This document shows positions 52,196 through 62,245 of a stretch of DNA of 64,000 bases, one piece after another (the stretch's first letter is position 1; each line of letters begins with the position of its first letter). The stretch lies in NCBI RefSeq assembly GCF_900169525.1, contig NZ_LT821239.1, positions 828,708 through 892,707 on the forward strand, in the 5' to 3' direction. A model generated the notes under the pieces. That model was not told the origin of the DNA. It did no database searches and was given only the letters and a program-made list of their open reading frames with translations. Position numbers and translations under genes: made by a program. The DNA comes from Corynebacterium pacaense (GTDB lineage: Bacteria; Actinomycetota; Actinomycetes; Mycobacteriales; Mycobacteriaceae).

Positions 52196-53954
52196 GGAAC
52201 TCACCCCTCTTACCGGTGTTGAAACTGGATACCGGGCGGAAATACCCCATGACGCGGGTCCACATCTCGGTCGGGGAGCCGCAGTGCGGGCACAGCGGGT
52301 GTTCACCCGAGAGGTATCCGTGGGCGGGACAGATGGAAAAGGTCGGGGTGATCGTGATGTAGGGGATACGAAAGTTTTCCAACGCCCGGCGCACGAGGCG
52401 GGCACAGCTCTCCCCGGAACTCAGCGCCGCACCCATGTAGAGGTGCAGCACCGTGCCTCCGGTGTACTTGCCCTGCAGGTTCTCCTGCGCGAACAGCGCC
52501 TCGAAGGGGTCCGGGGTGTGGGCCACCGGAAGTTGGGAGGAGTTGGTGTAGTACGGCTCCTCCGCGCTTCCGGCCTGCAGGATCCCCGGATGGCGGGCGC
52601 GATCCTCCCGCGCGAAGCGGTAGGTTGCGCTTTCCGCCGGCGTTGCCTCGAGGTTGTAGAGGTGCCCGGTCTCCTCCTGCGCCGTGACCAGCAGTGAGTT
52701 GACATGGTCGAGCAGGCCGGCGACCAGCTCGTTGCCCCTGGGATCGCTGAGATCGAAGGCATCCCCGCTGAAATTCCGCACCATCTCGTTGCACCCGTTG
52801 ACCCCTACCGTGGAGAAGTGGTTCTCCAATCCGGGGAGCCACCGTCTTGTGTAGGGATAGAGGCCCTTGTCCAGCAGCTTCTCGACGCACGACCTTCGTC
52901 GTTCCAGGGTGTCCACGGCAAGTGCGGTCAGGTGCGTGGCGGCGCGGAGCAAGCCCGCCTCATCCCCGGGGTTGAGGTACCCCAGCCGGGCGCAGTTGAG
53001 GGTGACCACCCCGATCGACCCGGTCTGCTCCGCGGAGCCGAAGAGTCCGTTGCCACGCCGTAGCAGCTCTCTGAGATCGAGCTGGAGCCGGCAACACATC
53101 GAGCGGATCATTCCCGGGTCCAGATCCGAGTTGAGGAAGTTCTGGAAGTAGGGCAGGCCGTACCTTGCGGTCATGGTGAACAGGGAGCGGGCGTTGGGGG
53201 AGTCCCAGTCGAAATCATCGGTGATGTTGTAGGTGGGAATGGGGAAGGTGAACGGCCGGCCCACGGCGTCCCCGCGGGACATCACGGCGATGAACGCCGC
53301 GTTTATCATCTCCATCTCCTTGCCCAGGTCCCCGTAGGTGAAACTGACCGGTTCACCGCCGATGAAGGGAACCTGGTCGCGGAGATCACCGGGGCACGAC
53401 CAGTCGAAGGTGAGATTGGTGAAGGGTGTCTGGGTGCCCCACCTGGAGGGGACGTTGAGGTTGAAGATCAGTTCCTGGAGGAGCTGCTCCACCTGGTGAT
53501 AGTCGAGGCCGTCCAGTCGGACGAAGGGCGCCATGTAGGTGTCGAAGCTGGAGAACGCCTGGGCACCGGCCCATTCATTCTGCAGGGTGCCAAGGAAGTT
53601 GACGATCTGCCCGCACGCCGTGGAGAAATGCCTCGGCGGGCCGGAGGAGATGGCTCCGGCCACGCCACCGAAGCCCTCCTCCAGCAGTTGGCGCAGCGAC
53701 CAGCCGGCGCAGTAACCGGCGAGCATGTCCAGGTCGTGGATGTGGATGTCGCCGTTGCGGTGCGCCGCCCCCGCCTCATCGCTGAAAATGTGGTCGAGCC
53801 AGTAGTTGGCCATCACCTTGCCGGAGGTGTTGAGGATCATTCCCCCGAGTGAATAGTCCTGATTGGCGTTGGCGTTGACGCGCCAATCGGAGCGCTCGAG
53901 ATACTCGTCTATGGTGTGGGCCGGATCGAGAAGATGTGCCATGCGTTCGACCAT
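52158..53954 (-). CDS. nrdD: Anaerobic ribonucleoside-triphosphate reductase (class III)
   Basis: 598 residues, against about 700 in the E. coli type: the N-terminal ATP-cone allosteric domain is absent. The zinc-binding CPAHG...CPHCG pair lies near 548-567, and the C-terminal glycyl-radical segment RVMGYFRPVSSFNTGKRGEF (about 571-590) carries the radical glycine in NTGK. Substrate-site cysteines lie near 109 (FSTACGQ) and 290 (CC). It makes dNTPs without oxygen. The AT-rich upstream region has a possible leaderless start (TATGTAAT near the ATG). This enzyme is not universal in the genus, so the pair is probably accessory. Confidence 0.92.
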   Translation of the reverse strand: MVERMAHLLDPAHTIDEYLERSDWRVNANANQDYSLGGMILNTSGKVMANYWLDHIFSDEAGAAHRNGDIHIHDLDMLAGYCAGWSLRQLLEEGFGGVAGAISSGPPRHFSTACGQIVNFLGTLQNEWAGAQAFSSFDTYMAPFVRLDGLDYHQVEQLLQELIFNLNVPSRWGTQTPFTNLTFDWSCPGDLRDQVPFIGGEPVSFTYGDLGKEMEMINAAFIAVMSRGDAVGRPFTFPIPTYNITDDFDWDSPNARSLFTMTARYGLPYFQNFLNSDLDPGMIRSMCCRLQLDLRELLRRGNGLFGSAEQTGSIGVVTLNCARLGYLNPGDEAGLLRAATHLTALAVDTLERRRSCVEKLLDKGLYPYTRRWLPGLENHFSTVGVNGCNEMVRNFSGDAFDLSDPRGNELVAGLLDHVNSLLVTAQEETGHLYNLEATPAESATYRFAREDRARHPGILQAGSAEEPYYTNSSQLPVAHTPDPFEALFAQENLQGKYTGGTVLHLYMGAALSSGESCARLVRRALENFRIPYITITPTFSICPAHGYLSGEHPLCPHCGSPTEMWTRVMGYFRPVSSFNTGKRGEFHERRYFSESLVQ

Positions 53955-54278
53955 AGCTTTTAATTACATATTTGTAAGCATGATCCTATTGTCTGAAGAA
54001 TCACAACATATGGCGGGAACTTACCCACAGTCACCCATATCTGGTGTTCCAGCATCGTAGGGCAGTGGGGATCGCTGTCCCGCGGAAGCCACGGGAAGTG
54101 ATGTCCGACAAGCGGTTGTGTGAAAAGACTCTGCCCACCAGTTTTCAACGCCACCTCCCGATCAGGCGGAGGCCGCCGGGATGCGGGGTTGGTCGGGGCG
54201 GCGCGGGTGCCGGATCATTCGAAGAGGGCGCCAGGGACCCGCCCGGCGGTGGCACACCGCGGGTGGACCCACCACAGC
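53955..54278. other. Spacer between nrdD and the DUF1707 gene
   Basis: About 320 bp. The first 100 bp are AT-rich and should hold the nrdD promoter; two ATAT-centred elements (54008-54011 and 54037-54040) lie 29 bp apart. The remainder is GC-rich with no gene seen. Confidence 0.4.
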
Positions 54279-54971
54279 CTAGTTGTAGTCCCTGGGCCTG
54301 GTCACCACCGATACCCCGCCCATCAGTGCCACGCCGCTGACCTGAACGGTGGGCGCATCGGCGGGAAGGCTCCCGGGCTGGACCGTGGCGGTCTTATCCA
54401 CCGACGCCTCGAAGGCGCCCATGATCCCGACCCCATCACAGCGCACCCTCACGCCCTCCGGCACAATGATCTCGATACCGCCCATCAGGGCGAAAGCGGT
54501 GATGCGGATCTCCCCGCTTTCAAAGGTCGCCTCCCGCAGATCGATGACGTTGCCCCCCATCACGGTGATGGAGGAGTGGCTGCTCGGACACAGCCAGTTA
54601 CCGGCTCTCGTTGCACCGCCCATCAGCGACAGCGACAACCCGGAACCGCCGGGCTGTCCGGTGATGCGTGAGCGGATCAGGGCCACGGCCCCCGAGGCGG
54701 TGCCCGCTCCGGGTGTTGCGGTTCCAGGTGTTGCGGTTCCGGGGGCCTGCAGGGCGAAGTGGCTCGGCGATGCGTCGAGCCTGACATCGGCGATGAGATC
54801 CTGCAGCTCATCCATGAACCGCGCGGAATAGGCGAGGGTGGATCGTTCCTCGAACTCGACGAGGGTGAGCTGACCGCGCGACAGCGCCGCGCTCAGCTCG
54901 CCGACCGTCGCGTTGCGCAGGTCATCCGTTGCACGCTTCCGGGGGGCACCTGCCCCGACTGTATCTGACAT
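54279..54971 (-). CDS. DUF1707 / LiaF-like C-terminal domain protein
   Basis: 230 residues from ATG 54971 (54980 in frame). Residues about 14-68 form a DUF1707 domain (RNATVGELSAALSRGQLTLVEFEER). A Pro/Thr/Ala linker with a short repeat (PGTAT twice, about 83-92) leads to a beta-helical domain (about 115-230) with repeated LMGG-type turns (SLMGGA, TVMGGN, ALMGGI, GIMGAF, ALMGGV), as in the cell-wall-stress LiaF/DUF2154 group. No membrane segment is seen. A role in envelope stress is inferred from family. Confidence 0.8.
   Translation of the reverse strand: MSDTVGAGAPRKRATDDLRNATVGELSAALSRGQLTLVEFEERSTLAYSARFMDELQDLIADVRLDASPSHFALQAPGTATPGTATPGAGTASGAVALIRSRITGQPGGSGLSLSLMGGATRAGNWLCPSSHSSITVMGGNVIDLREATFESGEIRITAFALMGGIEIIVPEGVRVRCDGVGIMGAFEASVDKTATVQPGSLPADAPTVQVSGVALMGGVSVVTRPRDYN
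54711..54740. repeat. 15-bp tandem repeat inside the DUF1707 gene
   Basis: Two in-frame copies of (G/A)GGTGTTGCGGTTCC encode the PGTAT repeats of the linker. Copy number could vary without breaking the frame. Confidence 0.8.
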
Positions 54972-55309
54972 GATCCCCATCGTAGAGGAGTCGGACGGGT
55001 CGGCGTTTTGGAGTTCGGGGGCGGAGACTGGTAGTGTCCGTTAACGAGTCCCACTTACGTAGTTGGGAATTGACGGCCACCTCGCCTGCACGCGCTGGTA
55101 CCGCCCCTGGGAATCCGGGATGCGGTGGCGCATGTGAGCTTCGGGTAGGTGTCTGTGACGTGCGGCAGGGCCCCGGAAAAGAGCCCCTATTTTTGCGCGT
55201 CCAGGTACTTTTTCCCGTATCGCGCGCCATCGAAGAACTCATTTCGTGTTCGCCTCTCGGGGCGTTACGCGGCCGATTTTACAGAACAACTCCGAAATAA
55301 GGATGGTTC
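54972..55309. other. rpsL upstream region
   Basis: 338 bp between divergent DUF1707 and rpsL genes, no gene seen. TTGACG at 55070-55075 is the best -35 candidate; no well-spaced -10 box was found by eye. The rpsL leader is therefore probably over 150 nt. Confidence 0.35.
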
Positions 55310-55678
55310 ATGCCAACTATTCAGCAGCTGGTCCGCAAGGGCCGCCACGATAAGTCCGCCAAGGTGGCTACCGCGGCACTGAAGGGATCCCCTCAGCGCC
55401 GTGGCGTGTGCACCCGTGTGTACACCACCACCCCCAAGAAGCCGAACTCCGCTCTGCGTAAGGTCGCCCGTGTGCGCCTGACCTCGGGCATCGAGGTTTC
55501 CGCCTACATTCCGGGTGAGGGCCACAACCTGCAGGAGCACTCGATGGTGCTCGTCCGCGGTGGTCGAGTCAAGGACCTCCCGGGTGTCCGTTACAAGATC
55601 ATTCGTGGCGCACTCGACACCCAGGGTGTCAAGGACCGCAAGCAGGCCCGTTCGCGCTACGGCGCCAAGAGGGGATAA
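55310..55678 (+). CDS. rpsL: 30S ribosomal protein S12
   Basis: 122 residues. [20 protein letters not shown] (about 38-57) contains the lysine whose change gives streptomycin resistance, here the sensitive form; the second site in [14 protein letters not shown] (near 85) is also the sensitive form. S12 forms part of the decoding centre. ATG 55310 after AAGGATGGTTC. rpsG starts 5 bp after the stop. Confidence 0.97.
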   Translation: MPTIQQLVRKGRHDKSAKVATAALKGSPQRRGVCTRVYTTTPKKPNSALRKVARVRLTSGIEVSAYIPGEGHNLQEHSMVLVRGGRVKDLPGVRYKIIRGALDTQGVKDRKQARSRYGAKRG

Positions 55679-55683
55679 GAAGA

Positions 55684-56151
55684 ATGCGTAAATCAGCAGC
55701 TCCCAAGCGTCCCGTCGTCAAGGATCCGGTATACGATTCCGAGCTCGTGACCCAGCTCGTGAACAAGATCCTCCTCGATGGCAAGAAGTCCACCGCCGAG
55801 CGCATCGTCTACGGTGCCCTCGAGATCTGCCGCGAGAAGACCGGCACCGAGCCGGTCGGCACCCTCGAAAAGGCTCTGGGCAACGTTCGCCCAGACCTTG
55901 AGGTCCGCTCCCGCCGTGTCGGTGGCGCCACCTACCAGGTGCCCGTCGAGGTTCGCCCGAACCGCGCAACCACCCTGGCCCTGCGTTGGCTCGTGAGCTT
56001 CACCCGCCAGCGTCGCGAGAACACCATGACCGAGCGCCTCGCGAACGAGATCATGGATGCCTCCAACGGCCTCGGTGCTTCGGTGAAGCGCCGCGAGGAC
56101 ACCCACAAGATGGCAGAGGCCAACCGCGCCTTCGCCCACTACCGCTGGTAG
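55684..56151 (+). CDS. rpsG: 30S ribosomal protein S7
   Basis: 155 residues. [20 protein letters not shown] is the usual actinobacterial start, and [20 protein letters not shown] (about 78-97) the family signature. S7 starts assembly of the 30S head and binds the 3' domain of 16S rRNA. AAGAAG lies directly before ATG 55684. A 350-bp gap separates it from fusA. Confidence 0.97.
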   Translation: MRKSAAPKRPVVKDPVYDSELVTQLVNKILLDGKKSTAERIVYGALEICREKTGTEPVGTLEKALGNVRPDLEVRSRRVGGATYQVPVEVRPNRATTLALRWLVSFTRQRRENTMTERLANEIMDASNGLGASVKRREDTHKMAEANRAFAHYRW

Positions 56152-56311
56152 TTCCAAACGACATGAATGCCCATTCGCCAGTTTCACTTGCATGTTCGCA
56201 CGATCGATCACCCAGCGATCCCGCGGTGCCGGAGTGGAAAGCGGCGGCTGGGCATTTGGTCTCACAGGCAGCGTACGTGACCCGGTGCTCCTTTCAGACT
56301 GCAGCTTCGCG

Positions 56312-56335
56312 GGCAGTGTGTTACACAGGACTGCC
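56312..56335. repeat. Inverted repeat upstream of fusA
   Basis: GGCAGTGTG TTA CAC...ACTGCC: outer arms GGCAGT/ACTGCC and inner GTG/CAC. It could end the rpsLG transcript or serve as an operator. Confidence 0.6.
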
Positions 56336-56343
56336 AGGGGTGG

Positions 56344-56372
56344 CTGACAGAGCAGCCACTGCCAGCTACGCT
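56344..56372 (+). promoter_or_regulatory. Candidate fusA promoter
   Basis: CTGACA (56344-56349) and TACGCT (56367-56372), 17-bp spacing. The -35 lies in the hairpin formed by GTGGCTG (56340-56346) and CAGCCAC (56353-56359). Confidence 0.5.
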
Positions 56373-56501
56373 ACTTAATGGCAAAATGTAACGAGAGAAA
56401 TATCCGTCGGTGTCTCATCGCGCCCCGGGCAGCTCCGACCACGGTCGGGATAGTGCCGAGGGTTCCGATAGGCACCACAACCAACAAGTTGGGGTACCAC
56501 T

Positions 56502-58631
56502 GTGGCACAAGAAGTGCTTAAGGACCTGAAGAAGGTCCGCAACATCGGCATCATGGCCCATATCGATGCCGGTAAGACCACGACCACCGAGAGAATCCTC
56601 TTCTACACCGGCATCAACCGTAAGGTCGGTGAGACCCACGACGGTGCATCCACCACCGACTGGATGGAGCAGGAGAAGGAACGCGGCATCACCATCACCT
56701 CCGCCGCGGTGACCTGTTTCTGGCATGAGAACCAGATCAACATCATTGACACCCCCGGTCACGTCGACTTCACCGTCGAGGTTGAGCGCTCCCTCCGCGT
56801 GCTCGACGGCGCAGTCGCCGTCTTCGACGGCAAGGAAGGCGTCGAGCCACAGTCCGAGCAGGTGTGGCGCCAGGCAGCCAAGTATGACGTCCCCCGTATC
56901 TGCTTCGTCAACAAAATGGACAAGCTCGGTGCTGATTTCTACTTCACCGTGGGCACCATCGAGGACCGCCTCGGCGCGAAGCCGCTGGTCATGCAGCTGC
57001 CCATCGGCGCAGAGGATGAGTTCGACGGTGTCGTCGACCTTCTGCAGATGCGCGCGCTGACCTGGCGCGGAGTCACCCCGATCGGTACCGAGGCCACCGT
57101 CGAGGAGATCCCAGCCGACCTTCTCGAGCGCGCCGAGGAGTACCGCGAGAAGCTCCTGGAGACCGTTGCGGAATCCGACGAGGAACTGATGGAGAAGTAC
57201 TTCGGTGGCGAGGAACTCACCATCGACGAGATCAAGGGCGCCATCCGCAAGATGGTCATCAACTCCGAGATCTACCCCGTCTTCTGTGGCACCGCGTACA
57301 AGAACAAGGGTGTTCAGCCTCTGCTCGACGCCGTCATCGATTTCCTGCCCAACCCGCTGGACATCGGCGAGGTCCACGGTGTGAGCATGTCCGACGAGAC
57401 CGTCGAGCTCAGCCGCAAGCCCTCCGATGACGAGCCGCTGTCCGCACTCGCGTTCAAGATCGCGGCACACCCCTTCTTCGGCAAGCTGACCTTCGTTCGC
57501 GTCTACTCCGGCAAGGTCGAGCCGGGCGAGCAGGTGCTCAACTCCACCAAGAACAAGAAGGAGCGCATCGGCAAGCTCTTCCAGATGCACGCCAACAAGG
57601 AGAATCCTGTTGACATCGCGCACGCCGGTAACATCTACGCCTTCATCGGTCTGAAGGACACCACCACCGGTGACACCCTGTGCTCCATCTCCGATCCGAT
57701 CATCCTGGAGTCCATGGACTTCCCGGATCCGGTCATCGAGGTCGCCATCGAGCCCAAGACCAAGTCCGACCAGGAAAAGCTCGGCGTGGCCATCCAGAAG
57801 CTCGCCGAGGAGGACCCGACCTTCACCGTCCACCTGGACGATGAGTCCGGTCAGACCGTCATCGGCGGCATGGGTGAGCTCCACCTCGACGTCCTCGTCG
57901 ACCGCATGCGTCGTGAGTACAAGGTCGAGGCCAACGTCGGTGAGCCGCAGGTCGCCTACCGTGAGACGATCCGCAAGCCCGTCGAGCACCTCGACTACAC
58001 CCACAAGAAGCAGACCGGTGGTTCGGGTCAGTTCGCGAAGGTGATCATCTCCATCGAGCCCTACGCACCCGCACCCGAGGATCTTGAAGAGGGCGAATCC
58101 GCCACCTACAAGTTCGTCAACGCCGTCACCGGTGGCCGCGTGCCGAGGGAGTACATCCCCTCCGTCGACGCAGGTATCCAGGACGCCATGCAGTACGGCT
58201 TCCTCGCGGGCTTCCCGCTGGTCAACGTCAAGGCCACCCTGGAGGACGGCGCCTACCACGACGTCGACTCCTCGGAAATGGCCTTCAAGATCGCCGGTTC
58301 GCAGGCGTTCAAGGAAGCAGTGGCCAAGGCGAAGCCGGTCCTGCTGGAGCCGATCATGTCCGTCGAGATCACCACGCCCGAAGAGTACATGGGTGAGGTC
58401 ATCGGCGACGTGAACTCCCGCCGTGGCCAGATCGTGTCCATGGAGGATCGCGCCGGCGCCAAGCTGGTCAAGGCCAAGGTGCCGCTGTCGCAGATGTTCG
58501 GCTACGTCGGTGACCTGCGCTCCAAGACCCAGGGACGTGCCAACTACTCCATGGTCTTCGATTCCTACGCGGAGGTCCCCTCCAGCGTTGCGGCGGATGT
58601 CATCGCCGAGCGCAACGGAACGGCCTCCTAG
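56502..58631 (+). CDS. fusA: Elongation factor G
   Basis: 709 residues. G1 [15 protein letters not shown] (about 18-32), G3 DTPGHVDF (about 83-90), G4 [10 protein letters not shown] (about 137-146), then domains II-V. EF-G translocates tRNA and mRNA on the ribosome. GTG start 56502; the GTG is followed by GCACAAGAAGTG (AQEVLKDL). It is separated from tuf by 340 bp, so tuf has its own promoter. Confidence 0.98.
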   Translation: MAQEVLKDLKKVRNIGIMAHIDAGKTTTTERILFYTGINRKVGETHDGASTTDWMEQEKERGITITSAAVTCFWHENQINIIDTPGHVDFTVEVERSLRVLDGAVAVFDGKEGVEPQSEQVWRQAAKYDVPRICFVNKMDKLGADFYFTVGTIEDRLGAKPLVMQLPIGAEDEFDGVVDLLQMRALTWRGVTPIGTEATVEEIPADLLERAEEYREKLLETVAESDEELMEKYFGGEELTIDEIKGAIRKMVINSEIYPVFCGTAYKNKGVQPLLDAVIDFLPNPLDIGEVHGVSMSDETVELSRKPSDDEPLSALAFKIAAHPFFGKLTFVRVYSGKVEPGEQVLNSTKNKKERIGKLFQMHANKENPVDIAHAGNIYAFIGLKDTTTGDTLCSISDPIILESMDFPDPVIEVAIEPKTKSDQEKLGVAIQKLAEEDPTFTVHLDDESGQTVIGGMGELHLDVLVDRMRREYKVEANVGEPQVAYRETIRKPVEHLDYTHKKQTGGSGQFAKVIISIEPYAPAPEDLEEGESATYKFVNAVTGGRVPREYIPSVDAGIQDAMQYGFLAGFPLVNVKATLEDGAYHDVDSSEMAFKIAGSQAFKEAVAKAKPVLLEPIMSVEITTPEEYMGEVIGDVNSRRGQIVSMEDRAGAKLVKAKVPLSQMFGYVGDLRSKTQGRANYSMVFDSYAEVPSSVAADVIAERNGTAS

Positions 58632-58971
58632 GTTTTCCCAGGGAGTCCGCCCCCACCGCGCCCGTGCCCGGTGGGAACCGCATCCCGTGTCTCCTCCGTG
58701 TCAGTCGGAGCAGGGGGTGTGCGGGGTGGCGGCCCGCTGGATGCATCCGCGCGAAGCGGGTGCCTCCAGCTGGCCGTTACCCCGCGAATGTCCACAGGGT
58801 AACTGGTAGTTTGATAATGAACGCCGGTGCCCCTAGGATCATGTAACTGGCACATTTTGTAATGAACCTGAACCGTTTTCAATCAGTCTCCCGGGCTGGT
58901 CGCGCGGTGAGGGCAAAACCAATTCGTGGCTGCGAAAGTCGTAGCCACCACGAAGTCCAGGAGGACATACA
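58632..58971. other. fusA-tuf intergenic region
   Basis: 340 bp, no gene seen. The first 150 bp are GC-rich with weak inverted repeats; the second half contains AT-rich stretches (GATAAT near 58813, TGTAAT near 58857) that could serve as -10 boxes for tuf. Confidence 0.4.
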
Positions 58972-60162
58972 GTGGCAAAGGCGAAGTTCGAGCGTACCAA
59001 GCCCCACGTAAACATCGGCACCATCGGTCACGTTGACCACGGCAAGACCACCACCACCGCGGCTATCACCAAGGTTCTGGCTGACGCCTTCCCGGATCTC
59101 AATGAGGCTTTCGCCTTCGACGCCATCGATAAGGCTCCCGAGGAGAAGGAGCGTGGCATCACGATCAACATCTCCCACGTGGAGTACCAGACCGAGAAGC
59201 GCCACTACGCACACGTCGATGCCCCGGGCCACGCCGACTACATCAAGAACATGATCACCGGCGCCGCTCAGATGGACGGTGCAATCCTCGTGGTCGCCGC
59301 CACCGACGGCCCGATGCCGCAGACCCGTGAGCACGTTCTGCTTGCTCGCCAGGTCGGCGTCCCCTACATCCTCGTTGCCCTGAACAAGTGCGACATGGTT
59401 GATGATGAGGAAATCATCGAGCTCGTCGAGATGGAGGTTCGTGAGCTTCTCGCTGAGCAGGACTACGACGAGGACGCCCCGATCGTTCACATCTCCGCAC
59501 TCAAGGCTCTCGAGGGCGACGAGAAGTGGGCAAAGCAGATCCTGGAGCTCATGCAGGCCTGCGATGACAACATCCCGGATCCGGTTCGTGAGACCGACAA
59601 GCCCTTCCTCATGCCCATCGAGGACATCTTCACCATCACCGGCCGCGGCACCGTCGTCACCGGTCGTGTCGAGCGCGGCAGCCTGAACGTCAACGATGAC
59701 GTTGAGATCATCGGTATCAAGGAAAAGTCCACCGCCACCACCGTCACCGGTATCGAGATGTTCCGCAAGCTCCTCGATTCCGCTGAGGCCGGCGACAACT
59801 GTGGTCTGCTCCTCCGTGGCATCAAGCGCGAGGACGTTGAGCGCGGCCAGGTTATCGTCAAGCCCGGCGCCTACACCCCCCACACCGAATTCGAGGGTTC
59901 CGTCTACGTCCTGGGCAAGGACGAGGGCGGCCGCCACACCCCGTTCTTCGACAACTACCGTCCTCAGTTCTACTTCCGCACCACCGACGTTACCGGTGTT
60001 GTGAAGCTGCCCGAGGGCACCGAGATGGTTATGCCCGGCGACAACGTCGACATGACCGTCACCCTGATTCAGCCCGTTGCCATGGATGAGGGCCTGCGCT
60101 TCGCTATCCGCGAGGGCTCCCGCACCGTTGGCGCCGGCCGCGTCACCAAGATCATCAAGTAA
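58972..60162 (+). CDS. tuf: Elongation factor Tu
   Basis: 396 residues. G1 [15 protein letters not shown] (about 18-32), G3 [20 protein letters not shown] (about 83-102), G4 [10 protein letters not shown] (about 138-147), then two beta-barrel domains ending [15 protein letters not shown]-Tu brings aminoacyl-tRNA to the ribosome. GTG start 58972 with GGAGGACATACA upstream. Codons are markedly biased, as in highly expressed genes. A strong terminator follows. Confidence 0.98.
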   Translation: MAKAKFERTKPHVNIGTIGHVDHGKTTTTAAITKVLADAFPDLNEAFAFDAIDKAPEEKERGITINISHVEYQTEKRHYAHVDAPGHADYIKNMITGAAQMDGAILVVAATDGPMPQTREHVLLARQVGVPYILVALNKCDMVDDEEIIELVEMEVRELLAEQDYDEDAPIVHISALKALEGDEKWAKQILELMQACDDNIPDPVRETDKPFLMPIEDIFTITGRGTVVTGRVERGSLNVNDDVEIIGIKEKSTATTVTGIEMFRKLLDSAEAGDNCGLLLRGIKREDVERGQVIVKPGAYTPHTEFEGSVYVLGKDEGGRHTPFFDNYRPQFYFRTTDVTGVVKLPEGTEMVMPGDNVDMTVTLIQPVAMDEGLRFAIREGSRTVGAGRVTKIIK

Positions 60163-60225
60163 TGATCTGATGAGGACGGCGTCGGGACAGTCTGAACACT
60201 GAACCGCCGCCTTCCCCCCTTGAAG

Positions 60226-60259
60226 GGCCCGGAGAAGAAATTCTCCGGGCCCTTTTTCG
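60226..60259 (+). terminator. Rho-independent terminator after tuf
   Basis: A perfect 13-bp stem (AGGGCCCGGAGAA with TTCTCCGGGCCCT), GAAA loop and TTTTT. Confidence 0.95.
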
Positions 60260-60309
60260 TGTCTGCCCGCGTCGCCGCCAGCCGAAGGCGTGGTTTAGAG
60301 TTGAGTTCC

Positions 60310-61041
60310 ATGAAAGATCCCACCCGAATCCCGTTCGTCATCGCGGAGCTGCAGGCCACCTGGGAGGGGCAGCCCGATGTCTCCCTGAGCACCCTTTTCG
60401 GGATGCTGGCGAACCGCGGGATCGGTTGGGGGTCTGAGGACGAGGAACTCGTGGCCGCCCTGCGGGAGATGCGTGGCCGGAACCCCGCCATGATCTCAGG
60501 GTATTCGCGTCTGGCCGCCCCGACACCCGTTCAGGCCGTCACGGCCAGGTACGTCATCGACACGATCTCCCCGCAGCACCGGATCACCATTGATCCTTTC
60601 CGCGTCTGCGTCCGGGGCGTCGATGGCTCGGGTGAGCCGCTCCAGCCGGGGGTCTGGCCCTATAGTCGGGTCAGAAGGGCTGCGGTGGGTTCACCGCTGC
60701 TCCTGATCGATTCCGAGGGAATTGATCACCGCCTCGGCGTGGTCACCGCGATTACCATGGTCGATGAGCACCCCACGGAAAGCATCGACTCCCTCGAGCC
60801 GATGCGGCGCCCGGAAATCGGGGACAGGGTGTTCCACATCTCCTTCAGCGATGGCGCCTGCGCACTACTGGACCACGGGTTGACCAGGTTCACGGTGGAT
60901 CGGCGCCGAATTGATCGCCGGATCCGACCGTGGGACAGGCTAATCAGGTTGAGCGTGGGGACGACGCTGCTCATGGAGACGGCCGGGCGGCGATGGGAAC
61001 TCGGCGAGGTCACCCGGATCATCAGCCTCGAGTATCCCTGA
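60310..61041 (+). CDS. Hypothetical protein downstream of tuf
   Basis: 243 residues from ATG 60310, with TAGAGT about 12 bp upstream and no Shine-Dalgarno, so probably leaderless. I do not recognise a family. The N-terminal ~65 residues look helical (FVIAELQATWEGQPDVSL, LVAALREMRGR), followed by an S/T/P segment and beta-rich parts with repeated 'GDRVFHISFSDGACALLDHG'-like elements. No signal peptide or membrane segment. It stands alone, convergent with the amaP-like operon. Confidence 0.65.
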   Translation: MKDPTRIPFVIAELQATWEGQPDVSLSTLFGMLANRGIGWGSEDEELVAALREMRGRNPAMISGYSRLAAPTPVQAVTARYVIDTISPQHRITIDPFRVCVRGVDGSGEPLQPGVWPYSRVRRAAVGSPLLLIDSEGIDHRLGVVTAITMVDEHPTESIDSLEPMRRPEIGDRVFHISFSDGACALLDHGLTRFTVDRRRIDRRIRPWDRLIRLSVGTTLLMETAGRRWELGEVTRIISLEYP

Positions 61042-61126
61042 TCCCCGAACGTGCCGCCTGCAGCACGGTTTTCGGCCCTGGCGTCGACACGCATCCGGTG
61101 CGCACCCCGCCGTGGCGCAGGTGGTT

Positions 61127-61684
61127 CTAGTCCAGTCTGGCGAGGTGGATTCTGAATACGGTGTCAAGGTCCAGGTCCCCGACGGCCGAGCGAATATCGG
61201 ACTCCGCCTGTTCGATGGCGGGAATCAGACCGGCGACGTCTACCGTGCCCTGGGCGTGGATGGTCAGCTCCATCGTCGGGCGACCGCGGTCAACCCACAC
61301 CCGGTGGGAGACGCTGTTGATGTGGGTGAAGGGATCATCGAGGGTCTCAGCCACCGCCCGGGCGATCTGGTTGACGTTGTAGGCGATCAGGCCCTGCGCT
61401 GTCGACGCGTCGGAAACCACCCGCGAGATGCGGTGGCGGCGCAGGTTCGCCGTGATGATCGCCGTGGCGGCGAAAATGGATACGATGACCACCGCGAGCG
61501 CGGCGAGGACGAACCAGTCCTGGTCATAGGCGCTCAACCACAGTTGATTGTTGATCCGGTCGGCCAGCCGTTGGGAGTGCGGCTCATTGAAGAACAGTCC
61601 GATCGACCACGCACCACCGAGCAGCGCGACGATCCCGAGCAGTGCGACGATCAGGCGGTCGATTGAGGAGAGAAGCCGGCTCAT
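61127..61684 (-). CDS. AmaP-like alkaline shock response membrane anchor protein
   Basis: 185 residues from ATG 61684. Two membrane segments near the N-terminus (about 11-32 and 57-79) and a cytoplasmic C-terminal domain match AmaP, which anchors Asp23-type proteins to the membrane in Firmicutes. It is the last gene of a five-gene minus-strand operon and overlaps its upstream neighbour's end by 4 bp (ATGA type). Confidence 0.75.
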   Translation of the reverse strand: MSRLLSSIDRLIVALLGIVALLGGAWSIGLFFNEPHSQRLADRINNQLWLSAYDQDWFVLAALAVVIVSIFAATAIITANLRRHRISRVVSDASTAQGLIAYNVNQIARAVAETLDDPFTHINSVSHRVWVDRGRPTMELTIHAQGTVDVAGLIPAIEQAESDIRSAVGDLDLDTVFRIHLARLD

Positions 61685-62241
61685 CGCGCACCACCTTCGC
61701 GCCGCGGCGAGCCCAGGGTCACGCTGACGGTCGGAGCCGGTGAGATCAGGGTACCCAGGGGTTCGACCGCCTCCAGGACTCGGCGACTGAGCTCGGGGTC
61801 GGTGGTGTCGCCGTAGACGGTGACCGTGATCTGGCGGGTGCGCACCACCGTCCGCGCGGTGGCGACACCCGGGACCCCCTCTGCGGCCGCGGTGAACATG
61901 CGCATCAGATCCAGGGGGCGCATGTACACCGGAACCCGGGAACTGATTCGCCGGTGGGTGCGGGTGCGGGGGCGGACGGAGATGTAGAGCAGGACAAGGC
62001 CGAGAACGGCCGAGGCGCATCCCAGCGGAAACATCCAGTACTGGTAGCGGGCATTGCCGATGATCTCGAGCACCGGCTCCACCCAGCTCTCCAGGGCGGT
62101 GGTGTCGGAGCCGAGAATGTAGAGCTCCCGCGCACCCATACAGGATACTGCGAGCAGCGCGACCCCGGCCAGGAGCGCCACCCACTTGGCAAGCGGGGTG
62201 GCGCGCGGTTCCCTGACCGCGGAATCCTCCGATCCTGTCAT
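61681..62241 (-). CDS. DUF6286-type membrane protein
   Basis: 186 residues from ATG 62241. Two membrane segments (about 17-38 and 70-88) are followed by a basic turn (VRPRTRTHRR) and a C-terminal domain. The same two-segment-plus-domain plan as the AmaP-like neighbour suggests the pair form an anchor complex. I place it in DUF6286 by gene context and plan, with moderate certainty. It starts 5 bp after the Asp23-like gene ends. Confidence 0.7.
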   Translation of the reverse strand: MTGSEDSAVREPRATPLAKWVALLAGVALLAVSCMGARELYILGSDTTALESWVEPVLEIIGNARYQYWMFPLGCASAVLGLVLLYISVRPRTRTHRRISSRVPVYMRPLDLMRMFTAAAEGVPGVATARTVVRTRQITVTVYGDTTDPELSRRVLEAVEPLGTLISPAPTVSVTLGSPRREGGAR

Positions 62242-62245
62242 GGAT

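Larger units (their letters stand above)
56152..56501. other. rpsG-fusA intergenic region
   Basis: 350 bp without a gene. It contains an inverted repeat (56312-56335), a second hairpin (56340-56359) and the candidate fusA promoter (56344-56372). An AT-rich stretch follows to about 56400. Confidence 0.5.

Noticed and set aside
54001..54045. Pair of NrdR boxes upstream of nrdD
   Set aside because: Two ATAT-centred elements lie 29 bp apart, but their flanks do not match the NrdR consensus well enough to claim.
61127..62185. Single 352-residue protein across the AmaP-like and DUF6286-like genes
   Set aside because: The first half is out of frame with the real DUF6286-like gene. Two genes with an overlap explain the region better.
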